Below, piece after piece: positions 12,510 to 25,051 of a stretch of DNA of 64,000 nucleotides; positions within the stretch are counted from its first letter, which is position 1, and every line of letters starts with the position of its first letter. The notes beneath the pieces are model-generated. The model was not told where the DNA came from. It did no database searches and was given only the letters and a program-made list of their open reading frames with translations. Location: positions 57,473 to 121,472 of the forward strand of contig MNCI01013751.1 of the NCBI GenBank assembly GCA_015680685.1, given 5' to 3'. The translations under genes were made by a program, and so were the position numbers. The DNA comes from Gnetum montanum. Taxonomy: Eukaryota; Streptophyta; Gnetopsida; Gnetales; Gnetaceae.

Positions 12510-13720
12510 AAAAATAGTTTCTTCATCGAGCTAAGCACTTCATGGAAATTAATAGACAACTTTACAATGTTGATGGCCTGGTTTGTTGGTGTGTACCTGA
12601 TGTAGATCAATTGCATGTTCTCTAGGGTGCTCATGAAGGCCCTTGTGGAGGCCACTATCCTGGGAGATGCACAACCATAAACATACTGATGGAAAGATAC
12701 TATTGGCCCACAATCTTCAGGGATGCCCACCAATTTGTCTGATCCTATGAGTGCTATCAACAAGATGGTGGCATAACCACATGAATGGAGGATCCTCAAC
12801 ACTGGATTTAACCACTGGAATCCTTTGACATATGGAGCATAGATTTTATTGGCTCCATCAAACCCATGTCCAACGAGAAGGCATATATAATTGTCATTGT
12901 TGATTACTGTACTAAAGGGATAGAAGTAGTAGCCATCACCAACTATACATCATCCACTACTACTTAATTTATACAACAAAATGTTGTGAATAGGTTTGGG
13001 GTCCAACGTGCACTAATTTCTAACAACAGAACCCATTTTATAAGTGCTACTTTTTGAAAACTCATGCAATGCTTGGGGTTTGAACATAAATTAATAACAC
13101 CCTATCAACCCCAAGCCAATGGTCAAGCAGAGGTGACTAACAAGGAGATTACAAAGATTTTAACAAGAACTATTAGCAAATATAGGAGAGATAGGAGCAC
13201 AAAACTCAATGATGCCCTTTGGATCTATTGCTTAACATGGAAACTCCTTACTAGCTACTTTCCCTATGAGTTAGTGTATGGAAAACTTCCAATGCTCCCA
13301 ATTCAATCCAAGCTTCGAACACTCTCAACAACTTATGACCTAGATCTTGATCTAAGTTTAGCACAAAAAGAAAGATTGATCAACCTCAATGTGCTAGACA
13401 AAAATTGATTGGTGGCCCTATATTTGAATAAAGTGCACAATGCATTCAGCAAACAACAACATGATCTTAGAATATGGAAAGTGAAATTTCAACTGGGAGA
13501 TAAGATTCTCTATTGGAATCCCACACACATACCTCAAAAAACAAAATTCCAAACATTGTGGAAAGGACTTTATATAATTGATGAAACCTTTGCTTTTGGG
13601 GCCATGACCATATACAAACCTGAAAGCCCAAACAAGAAATAGTTGATCAACATCCAACGCATAAAGCCTTTGCATGAGCCAAAGCAAGCTAGTTGATCAA
13701 CATCTAATACAAATACCTCA
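12510..13720 (+). pseudogene. Integrase relic of element A
   Basis: The HHCC zinc-binding region lies at about 12630-12770 (AHEGPCGGHYPG ... YECYQQDGG, with the first Cys of the C-x-x-C pair changed to Tyr). The catalytic core follows: SIDFIGS (first Asp, about 12838), ISNNRTHF (about 13016; the family D-N-G reads N-N-R, so the second Asp is lost) and NGQAEVTNKEI (Glu retained, about 13120). The C-terminal part has FQLGDKILYWNPTHIP and FGAMTIYKPESPN. Two relatively long open pieces (13064-13408 and 13409-13642) are adjacent, separated only by a TGA. Confidence 0.85.
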
Positions 13721-15832
13721 ACGGATGGATAACCACACTCAATTTTTTGGATCTCCTCCTTCCAACCCTTAATTTTTCTATTTTTTGTGTTACACATTTT
13801 TATCTTTGCAAAGTATTTATTTTACACCTTTTGAGTTTTAAAATTTTTTCCTATTTTACACCATTTTTTGTTTTACACCATCATTAGTACATTTAAATAT
13901 TTCTTGAGTATTTTACAGTTTCTTATACATTTTACTTTATTTTTAGTGTGATTTTCTAATTTTTTTTAATAAATGTGCTTTGTGCCATAGGACACAATGG
14001 TGTTGTAGCTATTGCTAAAGGTGGTTTGTGCTTAATGTTTTGTTTGCTAATGTCTGGTTTCTATTTTTGAATTTTTGTACCGATAGCTAAGGCATGGTTT
14101 CTTTTTCATGGAACAAGCAATGAGTCCATGACATCCATGCATCCACAAATGCTATAGTTTTTCTTATTTTGGAAGTATGAGGTCCCTTCCATTAAATAAA
14201 CTTTTAATAAATTTATGACCTTGGTAGTTTCCATAATTGGGAAAGATTCAAAGGTTTGCACAGGGTGTGACTTCAAGGGGACTCAATACTCTTTGTACTC
14301 TTCTAGTTGCTCAAGTGCATGAGTGTTTTCATAGACTTCTTACCATTCCATGTCGACCAATAACAGAAAGTCGAATAAAATATTTGCATGGTGTGGTTCC
14401 CATCCAAAAAAAATAAAAAAATAAAAAAAAAACCAAAAAATAAAAATAAAAAACCATGATGGAAATTCAAAGCACATCACTTAGACAAATAAATGGGCTA
14501 CAAACATTGGTTATGAGACTAGAAAGACATGTTACCCATGCCTGAAGGTCCCCTCTAACTAAGGTCCTCTCTCACTTCTTGCTTCTCTTTTCTTCTCTTT
14601 AAGGAGTGATGGTTGTTTTGTGGAAGCATTCTTGTGTCTTGAGGGAATGGATCAGTCTTAGAGTAGTGATGCGAAGTCACTAAAAGTGGTTGGTTTTGGT
14701 CTAGACTTAGGATGGATCTTCTCAGGTCATTTAAACACAAAATCCATAAGGGACTTCTTATGACCTCAATTCAGAATTCCATTCCACCTTCTTCATAATC
14801 TATCTACATTGTCCATAACTCACCTCACTGCTAATGTCCATGTTCTTAATTTGGTATCTTTGTTTGACATACTTAAGTTCTTTGGTAGAATCTTTTGGGT
14901 TTTGATCCTTAACTTCCATAAATCATTAATTGCCAATGGGACCCATGGACTCCTTAGGTTGAGGTTATGCAAGGGCAAATAAGGTATGCATCTGCTATGG
15001 AAAGGATCCACTTGCATATCTCTTGGTTGGGTTCATTAAGCACAGTATCCTTATACATTCTTGTAATCAGAATCTTTCATACATCCATCTTTTGCATCCA
15101 ACCATGTGATCCTTTACATATTTTGTTCAATGCACATATTATCCATCAAATTTTTGAATTTTTTAGCTTTCAAAGACCCTCTTCAATGATTTCATCATAT
15201 TCGTGGCTTTCCTAGAACTCCATGGACCCAAAATTAATTTAGAAATTCCTTGTATTTTTCAAGATATTCACATTTGAAAATTTTGTTTATGGACCCTGTA
15301 AACGAGGCACCATTGATGGAGCCCATGCATATACGAGGTCTCATATATGTAGCCTCATCAATGTAGCATAAAAATAGTATAAATATGCACAATCCTTAGA
15401 AATTTTTACATTTTCTCACAAACACCAAGGGAGTTTTTAAAATTTTTAGAGCCTAGAACCTTCTAGAGCTTATAACTTCCTAACTATTTATCCAAATCAC
15501 TTCGTTCTTTGACCTTGTAGCTACTAGAGGTAAGCTCTTAGTTGTGGGGATTACAAATGTGCTATTTTTGACAAGAAATTTTTCACCATTTTTCTAACTC
15601 CCACAAAGGTTTAACTAAGAAATCAACACTTAAATATCAAATTACATAAGCTAAATCCTTCTAACAAGCTCTGATGACACTTATAATGAAATTAATTAAT
15701 AAAATAAGAATAAAATAATCAATATGCCATGGTCCAACCTTAGCCAAGTGTGACCAACTAATGAGATAAGGTATTCAAATATTCAAAGTTACATGTTATA
15801 TCTATTAATCCATGGATGTGTTGTGACTGCAA
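13721..15832 (+). other. Post-integrase spacer of element A
   Basis: This 2.1 kb has no coherent ORF. It aligns by eye with 60520-62100 of element B (for example ACATGGTTTCTTTTTCATG at 14092 and 60869, and CTAACTAAGGCCC-type text at 14556 and 61266). It is therefore a conserved non-coding part of the family, probably an untranslated leader or intron upstream of the extra ORF. An A-rich run lies at 14407-14455. Confidence 0.7.
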
Positions 15833-18644
15833 ATGGCATCGAAAGGCAAACACACAAAGGAAGGAGGACTATTTCAACCAAGAGAAAAACAACCAAGAAT
15901 GGGACAGGGCCAAGAAAAAGCCTAGGAAAAATCACTTGCAACCCATGCCATGGGCCCTCTTAGGGAAGAGGTTGAGGTGGAATCTATTCATTAGATTTCA
16001 AAACCAATAGCAACAATAGAACATTCCCACTAGGATGAGGCACTAGCTTAGTAAGAAAATCTTGAGGTGACATTGATAAAAGCCTATTTAAATCAAATAA
16101 GATCAAGGGAGATCCAAAAAATAGTGCTCTAGAAGTTAAACTTTGGCTCTTTCCTAGAGCAAGTACCTAAAGAAGTATAGGATGAACTAAAAACCTTTGC
16201 CATGTGGCCAATTATCACTTCCAGCAGGGAGTGGTACATGGGAGAGACATTCTTATTCTGAAATGACATCAAGGACATCTTAGTATCCTACTCAGTGCAG
16301 GCCATTGCTAAAGTGCTTGGGTTTTTAGAAACTAGGGAGAATCTTGTTGAGATTCCAATGCAGGTAGACCCTATCATAAAAAATAAATGGATTCAATGGT
16401 GCTATGGTGTTGACCGCAAGGAGTATGTTGTGCTCACATCGGAAGAAAGAATTCACTACAAGATTGTGGCCTTTCACTTAAACCCCACGATGAGGCCCAA
16501 CAAAATCATTGCCTTTTCTACCCATGTGTGTGTTGCTTTGAGTAGGAGATTCTCTATCAACCTTCCACAATTGATCTATCTGGAGATAGAGAAATAGTTT
16601 AAAGAGATAAATGTGAAAGGAATGCACTTCCCTTTCCATGCATCATTAAAAAACTCTATTGGAGGGAAGGCATAGTCCATTATACAAATGATATTAGGCA
16701 TGCTCTGACCGCTAATTGGGTAGAGATGATGAAAGATAAAATGCCTACAACAACCATTAAAGAAGAGGAGTAGCAATCACCACCTCCACCTGCAACTTAA
16801 AAAACTATGTCAAATGTTGCCACAATAGCCCAACAGTTGCATGAATACTGAGAATGGCTCTTGCGAGAACAAGATCAATGAGGAGGCACAAGTGATGGGG
16901 ACCCATCTATGTACTAGCCAGCGATGAGTCACTTGAATGATATGGCCCCAACAATTAGCCTGATGGAAGTAGGTGGATCCATTTTCTTAGCCCAATGAAC
17001 GCAGTTATCCATGAGGTCGAATCCTAGTGCTAGAGAGGTCATAGTATCTCTCACTAAACAACAACCACTCCTAGAAATTTCTGGGAATGCTTCAACCTTC
17101 TTGATGTGCTTGGAGAAAGGCGAGGGGGCAACAGTGTTGGTGATGTAGCACCAAGGGTAGAGGTGGTTACTAACAGAATTGCTGAAACACTTAATGCACC
17201 TACAATGTTTATACCAGATGTCATTGCTCTCAAAGATGTGCAAACATTCATATGAACCACAAGCGGTAAATTAAATGCAGCACAACATGAAGAACTACTA
17301 GACCAATTGGTGGGAATAGGGAAACCACTTTGAAATGTCTCTAATCTTCTGAATAGTATTATTGTAACCCAGTCAGAGCTACTAGAGGGAAGGGGAAAAA
17401 CATTATTTTGGAAGAGCAACTCAAAATAGCAAAGAAGCTAAATGAACACTTGGCTACTGAGGTTGCCGAATTAAGAGCCCAAATTACAAACCCTACATTT
17501 CTCAACCTAGCATTAACAAGAGATGAAGCTCTTGAAAAACTTCAAACCAAACTGAAAAGGGTTGAAGATGTAATGGAGATGATGGTATTCTACTAATCCT
17601 TGGCAAAGGCTACCTAGTACAAAATTCAGAAGGCCTTAGATCTGACCCACCAGGAGAATTTGCAATTGACCAAAGAGAATCATTGCCTATGAAATGTTGA
17701 TGAGCATAAGCAATAGTTGATCAATTTTATCCATCAACATTAGGAGCAAATAACTAGAGTGAACATAGAGATAAGGAGATTGGTAGCTAAAAACAAAAAT
17801 CTCTCCATGGAGAAGGTCTGTGCCATCTACCAGAAGACTGCAATAGAGGTAGTTGCTTAGAAATCAAAGGCTCTCAAATGTGAGAACGTTAAGAATCATT
17901 ACAAAGACCAAGTTGGCCTACAAAAAGAAGTAAATGAAAAACATATTCAAGTGGTGAAGGCAAAGGTAAACGAGACCCTCTAGTAACTCCAACAATGATG
18001 TGAATTATGGTAGTCCATCATTGATGGGATTGATCAGTATAATAAAGCAAAAATTCACTTAAAAAGAGTTACAGATAGAGTACATAGAGCTTGCCAATAT
18101 ATGGTACATGAATCTAGCTATGTTGACTACTGGATAGCCATGGTCAAAACTAGAGAAGCAAGTGGCTAGCTTGTACTTATTATACAAGGTCTAGTTAGAG
18201 CATCACAAGGAAACCAAGCAAAAGCTTATAGTGGCAAATGCGGAACTCAAAGTTCTTAAGGGCAAATACAATGATTAGAGATTTGCTTTCGAGAACCTAG
18301 CCAAAAGAATGAATGACTATCAAGAGCTAAAAAATGCGGTTAGGACATTCAAAATTGAACACAAGCAATTTGCTACTTGGTTTGTCAACGTTAAGGAGTT
18401 ATTCCTGGTAATGCCATATCCATTAGATATTCCCATTCTAGCCCACATTGGCAATGTTACGTGGATTGTGAATGATCCCAGGAGTAAGGAGGAGAAGATT
18501 AAGGCATTATTAGATGCCTTTCACCTTTCACTGTGGGTTGCAATTGTAGCAAGACAACCATAGCCACCTCGAACACTGCATGTGCCTAAAACTAGTGAAG
18601 GTCCTTCAGAGCCTTAGGAACCTCTACTGCCTAGGACTGTCTAA
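15833..18644 (+). pseudogene. Post-pol coiled-coil ORF in env position (element A)
   Basis: One long decayed ORF. It starts at ATG 15833 (MASKGKHTKEGG) and stays in one frame to about 16690. Small indels shift the frame at about 16690-17400. It returns to the first frame at 17408 and ends in a third frame at TAA 18642-18644, about 936 codons in all. A globular N-terminal third holds EWYMGETFLF (16233), QAIAKVLGF and EYVVLTSEERIHYKIVAFHL (16420). The rest is charged and heptad-like: LRAQITNPTFLNLALTRDEA at 17480, then K/E/Q-rich helix to 18300. No convincing signal peptide or membrane segment is seen, so an envelope function is not supported. Element C carries the same motifs. I do not know its function. 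Confidence 0.7.
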
Positions 18645-18865
18645 TGTTTTCAACTACCTTCATGCCATCAAAGGATTTTCTATCCAATTTTAAGTTATCA
18701 TGTCATGGTGTTCAATTTTGTGTCATGAACACCACAACTTTTGTAATGATGTTGATTTGTACACTTGGGCACTCAATTTTGTCAAGTTAGTTTGTTATGT
18801 CAAGAGTTAGTCAATAATCCATACCTTTTCAATTTTTTAAAGGAACTTGAGGAAAAGTTTTTATT

Positions 18866-18879
18866 TAGTCATAGGGGTA
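18866..18879 (+). other. Polypurine tract of element A
   Basis: TAGTCATAGGGGTA precedes the TG of the 3' LTR at 18880. The core AGGGG is short and interrupted. The equivalent in element B is GTGGGGGTA. Confidence 0.6.
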
Positions 18880-19778
18880 TGAAAAATCATTGTTGTGTCA
18901 CATTGATGAATCCCCATTGGTGAAGCCTCATCGATGGGGCCACATGGATGTAGCATTTGCTACATCTATGGGGCATCATTGACATAGCTCGAAAATAAAG
19001 TCTATAAATACGCACTCACCAATTGTGTTTATGCATGTCTTGTAATAGTTGTAGCAAAGCTCTTGTAGTTTTGTTATTTGAGAGTTAGAATATTTTTCTA
19101 AGTCCCCATAGTAAGAGTCAGAAAGTATACAGATCTTTATTCAAGCATTGTTGTAACTAAACACACCAATGTGAACAACAATAAAGGCAAGCCTTTCAAT
19201 CAAACCTTGTAGCACTTGGAATAGATTAATTATTTATTTATGCATTTATTATTTTCATTAATTATGTAATTGATTAAGAAAAATTAGACTTCAAGAGATT
19301 AGTTAATTCATTAAGATAAATAGATTAAACACATAAGTACGACCACTTTGAGCGTAAACATGTATTCACTTGGTAATCCCAGTAGTGTTATTGTTTGGTT
19401 TGCCTAGTAGTATAGTGCTTGGTAATCCCAATAGTGGATATGTTGGTTCAAGATGTGTATGGATAGTGGGATCAGATGCTTGTGTTAGGACTAGTTATAG
19501 ATTAGTTAATTAGTTATTAAATTCCTTCATTTCTCTATTTCAAGCACCAAGATTATAAAACATAAAATAATAAAAATCATATGCCTCGATTACACTTAAC
19601 TATACCTTTGTGCATCACAAGTGTAATTGAGAAGACAACAAATGACTATTAGGGCAAAGTTCACTTCCTAGAAGACTAGTGTATTGGAAGACATAGGGTC
19701 CATAGAATTCGATCAGATCGCATGTGAACACTTCGTGATTTGTATGGTTGGGCATAGGGGTACCTCGTTTGCTCATCA
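18880..19778 (+). repeat. 3' LTR of element A
   Basis: An 899 bp direct repeat of 6602-7480, starting TGAAAAATCATTG and ending TTTGCTCATCA. The TATA box TATAAATA is at 19003-19010. Differences from the 5' LTR include many transitions and small indels, one of them an extra block after GGATATGTTGG at about 19446, indicating an old insertion. Confidence 0.92.
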
Positions 19779-22700
19779 CTTTTCAACTACATCTTCAAGT
19801 AAAGAGTCTCCTTGTAAAATTTGAATAATTAATTTATTTTCTATAGTATTAATTTTGTTTATTTTGAAGGCTTAATGTCACATCACAAAATTTTGCCCTA
19901 GATGAATTTATAAACTTAGTTAAGGGCCATGAGTAAATTTCATATATTCCATATGCAAATGACAAAAAAAAAAAAAGTTAAATCCTTGGATAACCTTAAA
20001 TGATAAATCATAAACTCACTACCCAATTTCCATATTTCAAAAAACATATGGAATAAATCACTTAATGAAAATCCATGCAATGTTATTCCAACATATTGAA
20101 TGGAAATCCTTATAGTACAAGATACATGAGATACATAAGTGGAATATGGAATCATTGTACAAATTTAGAACATGCTTTAAAAAAGCAATAATGCTTGAAT
20201 CCATTGTTTTGAAAGCTTCCTTAATCATCAACACTCTTGAAGTGTACTATGATCTAGTATTCATAATGTTACTAGAAACCTATATTTGAGCTTCCTAACT
20301 AAGATATGCACTAAACACATGCAAGGATTATAACCAACACTACAAATACATTATTAGAACCAAGTTGGAAGATGGGGCCCACACTACAAATACACTATTA
20401 GAACCAACCATAATAACCAAGTAACTAATCTCTTAATCAAAGCAGAACCATTAACCAAATTGTTAACATTACTTTTTCTTACGTTAATCTATCGTTAACC
20501 ATGATTTTCCTACTCATGGATTTAATCATGAAGTTTCCAACATTAGATCTTTGAAAGAACTACAAGGATGACCCTAATCTAACTATCCATTAAGGACTCT
20601 TTGGTGTAATATCTCATCTATCTATGCTAATATGATAATGTTCAAACGTTGGGTAGAATCCTCACATAATGTTAATTTTCAACTATTGGATTACATTATG
20701 GCTAATATCAATCCTATAATGTTCCTTGATCCTAGCTCCTTACCATCATTCTAAAACTAGGCTTGATATTGATTGCAACATGAGGATTGATCATGACATA
20801 CTAGCTATTGTATTAGTTGGCTCTGTTGCAAATCATGTTTCATGTATTCCAGTTATTTTTCTCAACTGTTTGTCATGTTGAAGGTGCCCATACACGTTCG
20901 AAATGTTTGCTTACTATTGGAAGAAGAGGGTACCACATGAGAAAGACGAGCATGATGTGTAAAGTAAAAATTCATAAAAATGACAAATTATGAATTGATT
21001 ATTAAGCCAACATGAGATCAACAACATATATAATATGATTAGAGTATCAAATCATCATAAAGGAAAGTAGATACAAAAAGGTAAGTTTCTTATTAAAATT
21101 TATATAATTAGAAATATTTTTTCTATCTTAAAAGATTAGTTGAAATCTAAGCTTTGCCAAGTAAGAATAGGTTTAAATTTAAAAATTATCAAGAAATCTG
21201 CTAAACATATCTATGAACAAGAGAATGGAAGAGAGCACAAAGTACCATTGATGCCAAAAGAGCAAAAGTTGCCAAGTATTTATAAGCACAAAAAATAGGA
21301 TGTGAGCAATTTTAAGAATAAAAAATTAATAATTATTTTCTAAAAATAAGATAATATGTATCCACATAAGGGCCTAATGGTCAACCAATAAGTTAAAGTT
21401 TCTAAGAGAGTACTATAATGAGTCTCATGTCTAAAAATGGATTCCAAGATAAAATAAAATGATAACTGAAATAAGCTTCAAATATTTATTTAATGTCTCC
21501 ATAATCATATTCTTAAATTATTTTAAAATCAAATAACATAAAAATAGAATTTAAATAAAATATAAAAAATACTAGCAATGGGTCACCACCTTTCTTCCAA
21601 CATGTTCTTCATAAGAGATATCACAAATGAGTAAATGAAAAGAAATAATAATAGAAAAAAAGAAATATAAACAATATTATTTCTAAATATGTAATAAGAG
21701 CAAGGTCCAAGGTCAAAACCTAAAGAAACATAATAAAATAGGTGAGCTTACCAAGAGTTCCAAAGGGTCATATACAAGCTTATAAGCAAATATACTATGA
21801 TGTATAAAATGCTAATGCATTTAAATAAGGAGTCAAGTGTTCAAACCTCAAGATACACAATCATAAGCATAAGCATAAGAGAGACATTAAAATGTGATAA
21901 TATAAATTACTAGTAAAATATAATATATTATTAGCATAATATATTAAATATACCCTTATGCTTAAGAACCAAACATAAGAAAATTAGTAACAAATCTAAG
22001 ATTCGAGGTTCAAAACACTAGGGTGTTACACTCAAGGATGGAAAGCCTTCAACTATTGTTGCTATTTGTTCATTATTTTTCAATGATGTATTATTTTATC
22101 TTTAGGGAGATTTTTCTCCTTCTCTGGAAAGCCTTTAGTAATAAAAAAACCCATGAGGATACTCCTAAATAATGACAAGGCTTAATCCTTCTCTTACCCT
22201 AAAGGGGAGGTTTTTCAAGATTGTTTGTAAAGATGAACACTTGAAAATCCATGTCCAAAACTATTAGGATTTTTCTTTATACTATTTCTTTTTTTTTTTA
22301 ATTATTATTCATTTTTTGGGTCCTTCAATCAAAGGACTCAATCTTCTTATGTTTTAGGACTGAGACAAAGGATGCATTAGAGGCTAAGTTTTTCTTATTT
22401 TTTTTTACTGTAAGATGCAAGGGTTTAGATATTGATTTGATTTCCTAGGTTTTCTTTGTACAAGGGTATGAGACTTTTGGTTGAGTAGTAGAAGAATTAG
22501 ATCTTGAATCCTTGAATTTATTCTCAAAATCTAGGCTTAAGAGAAGTAAGATCAAGATTTTCTATTAATCATAAAAGAGAATTTTTAGTAGAGAATTGAA
22601 CCCATTTACTCATCATGAACTTCATCAGTAATCTAAGATCTAACTAAGATGTGCTTTAAAACAAGCCAATAAGTTTCAATGGTACCTATAAAATTTTTCA

Positions 22701-22987
22701 AATTCATTACGTTGTAATAGATTTTAGATCATAGGGTTTTTCCAAGTGCTCATAGATTCATTGCACTCATCCTCAAAGTTAAGAATCATCATGCTTTTTA
22801 AAACCCACACTTTAGGAAGAGAGGGAAAGATTAACGATATAAGGGATGTCAACTATTACTAAGAGCACCAAGAGTTTATTTGGCCATAAGTGCTAGAAAG
22901 AAAAGTAGAATGGATATGAACTATTGTTAAGGTAACTAAGGTTTTTTCTGATAACTTGGTATCCCCTTAAGAAAAGAGCTTTCTAAG
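19779..22987. other. Unexplained AT-rich interval between elements A and C
   Basis: No coherent ORF on either strand. Directly after the A 3' LTR the text TTTTCAACTACATCTTCAAG can be read as a continuation of the LINE frame interrupted at 6601. A roughly 25 bp word (CACTACAAATACA-TATTAGAACCA) is duplicated at about 20338 and 20383. The string GGGTGTTACA at 22021-22030 is the inverse of a common plant LTR start, but I find no partner copy. Otherwise nothing is identifiable. Confidence 0.5.
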
Positions 22988-23430
22988 TGATGAGTGTCAA
23001 GGATCCCCTACACCCAACCATAAAAATCACAAGCATTTACACACGATTTAGTCAAATTCTATGAACTTGGACTAGCATGTTGTCCTAGATAATTAAGTGT
23101 GAGATCATTGATCCTTATCTTTCCAATCACAACTTGTATTGGTTCAAGTAGTATGATTAAGTATGATTGGGTCATAAGATGGTTTCATTTTATTAAAATA
23201 TTTAAAATGTTAAAAATGTAAATTATTAAACTAATTAACTATGAACATGAAAGAATTCTATCCTAAGCATTGAGTATCTATTCCCACCTTACATACACAT
23301 GTTGAACTTATATTAATGTTGCTTAGTTACTAAGTGTTTACTACTAGGCATACCAAGCACACTGCTAGGATTACCAAATGTTAATACATTACGTGTATCT
23401 AGAAAATGTAATTGTTTGTAGTAGTAAGCA
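22988..23430 (-). repeat. 3' LTR of element C, truncated
   Basis: On the minus strand this ends with TATGGTTGGGTGTAGGGGAT and ACTCATCA, the terminal box of the A/B family. It aligns with 31565 to about 31920 (for example TTAAAATATTTAAAATGTTA and AACTAATTAACTATGAACAT in both). The first half of the LTR (U3 and TATA region) is missing: beyond about 23430 the sequence turns into the coiled-coil ORF. Confidence 0.75.
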
Positions 23431-25051
23431 TTGTGTTTGATAATGATGCTTCTCAAACTACACTCTCTTTTGCATTCTTAACCTCATTTAATTTTTCTTG
23501 AAGCTTTTGAAAATCTTCATCCCTTGTCAATTGGGACCATAGAATGGTAGGGTTGGTTAATTGGTCTCTAAGATCAAAAACTTTTGCTACCAATGTTTGA
23601 TTGATATTGGTAGCTTTCCCTAGTTATGCTTATGTGATAAGGAGCTTACTTATTATCTCTAGTAGCTCCAATCAAGTTGCAAAAATATCTTTCAGAATAT
23701 TAAAGATTTCTAGAATTGATTACCCAAATCCTACCAATTTCTCAAGCATTTTCTCATCCTATGCTACTATCATTCCCTTACTTCAAAATTCTATAAATAC
23801 TTGGATATTTTCCATTTCATAAACATCTGATATAGATGTTGCAGAAGCCATTAGGGCTTCTCCCACTTTATCAACTGTCACCTTCATAGTTATCTCCTAC
23901 ACCTTGTATAGTATAACCAAGATTGTTCCATCTTCAGCCTCCTCCAAAATCATAGATAAGGTTGTGACATTGCTTGAGATTTTAGAAAATTATTCAATAG
24001 GTATGGATTTCATGATTTTTCATGCATCAAGGTTGGCACAAATAGAATCTTGGGCTCATCATGAAGATAAAAAGTTTCTCAAGTGATTTGCTAGCCATTT
24101 GATGTTCATGGTGACCTCATCTAAGTGGCTCATAGCTAGGTGGTAGACTAATGACTCACCACCACTTCTTAAAGTGTGCTACTACTATTGCTCTCGAAGT
24201 TACCTTAGATGCTCATAAGCATAGGAAGGGAAGTGTCTTCATACCTTTTTATTCTCTTTAAATTTCTTCTCTATTTTCAAGAAGATTAACTATGGTAGGT
24301 TGACTAGGAGTTTTCCCACTTAGAGGGATGCATGCTTGTGCAAAGAAGGCTATGAATTTACTTAGCCATACCATAGGATTTAAATGGTAGGCTATGATCT
24401 TAAAATATGCTCTTTCTACTTTGGTAAGGGTATTGTACTCGTGATCCAATGTATAACATCATTGTGTTCATTTCTTTGTTACTTTTATGTCCATTTTGGT
24501 GAACACATTTTCAAGTTTTGAACTAATGTTTGATAATCCTAAGGCATCTGTTATGGCCTGCATCAAGTAGAAGATATTAATGTCATTGATCTTGACTATT
24601 GTGTCTCCTTGGAAATTATTCCAAAAGAGATATGTTTCTCCTAGATACCACTCTTAGTTGGTATAAATAGTGGACCATAACATGAATACTTGCAATTGGC
24701 CCCATACCTCCTTAGATGCAAACTTAAGGAAAGGTCCAAAGCTTGGTTCCTGAAGAACCTTGCTCTAGAATTCCTTGCTACAAATTTTTCCAAGCATTCA
24801 TCCATTAAGGTAACCTCTAGATTTGGCTTGGATCTAGGCATCTCATCTTGCTTTGGCTGCCTAGTCTCTAGTATGGGAATCTATTGAATAGATTCCATCT
24901 CTAGTTCTTTCTGCAATGGTCCTATATCATGTGTTGCTTTAGTAGTTTTTCTCATGGTTGTTATTGTTGTTATTGCCCTCATCCTCCTCTTGGGTGCTTC
25001 TTCCTAGGCTACGATGGTCCACCTACTTGAGAATGTCACTTGGGAGTCATT
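23431..25051 (-). pseudogene. Post-pol coiled-coil ORF of element C, 3'-truncated
   Basis: Minus-strand homologue of the extra ORF of element A. From the ATG at 25051 (complement) it shows PLQKELEMESIQ (A: PLREEVEVESIH), then LEVTLMDECLEK (A: LEVTLIKAYLNQ), EWYLGETYLFWNNF near 24655 (A: EWYMGETFLF), MQAITDALG, EYNTLTKVERAYFKIIAYHL at 24440-24360 (A: EYVVLTSEERIHYKIVAFHL), and LRDQLTNPTILWSQLTRDE near 23570 (A: LRAQITNPTFLNLALTRDEA). It stops about 50 codons later at the LTR junction, so the C-terminal coiled coil is lost. Stops and frameshifts are present throughout. The W of LFWN, a stop in A, is intact here. Confidence 0.75.

Larger units (their letters stand above)
6602..19778 (+). mobile_element. 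Element A: Athila-like Ty3/gypsy retrotransposon, complete but decayed
   Basis: Two related direct repeats (6602-7480, 18880-19778), each starting TG and ending CTCATCA, bracket a tRNA-Asp-type primer site, gag, PR, RT, RNase H and INT relics in that order, and a polypurine tract. RT before INT makes it Ty3/gypsy. The tRNA-Asp primer, the F-M-D-D-F-S-x-Y-type RT box, the DLG-type protease and a large post-pol ORF all fit the Athila lineage. The element is about 13.2 kb. No clean target-site duplication is seen: CTTTT occurs at 6594-6598, three bases away from the LTR, and at 19779-19783 directly after the 3' LTR. All ORFs are broken, so it cannot be autonomous. Confidence 0.9.

Noticed and set aside
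15833-18644. Calling the extra ORF a retroviral-type envelope
   Set aside because: No signal peptide, furin-like site or membrane-spanning helix could be seen. Only the position is env-like.
22018-22030. GGGTGTTACA as the end of a separate LTR retrotransposon
   Set aside because: No matching second copy, primer site or polypurine tract within the window, so not annotated as an element.
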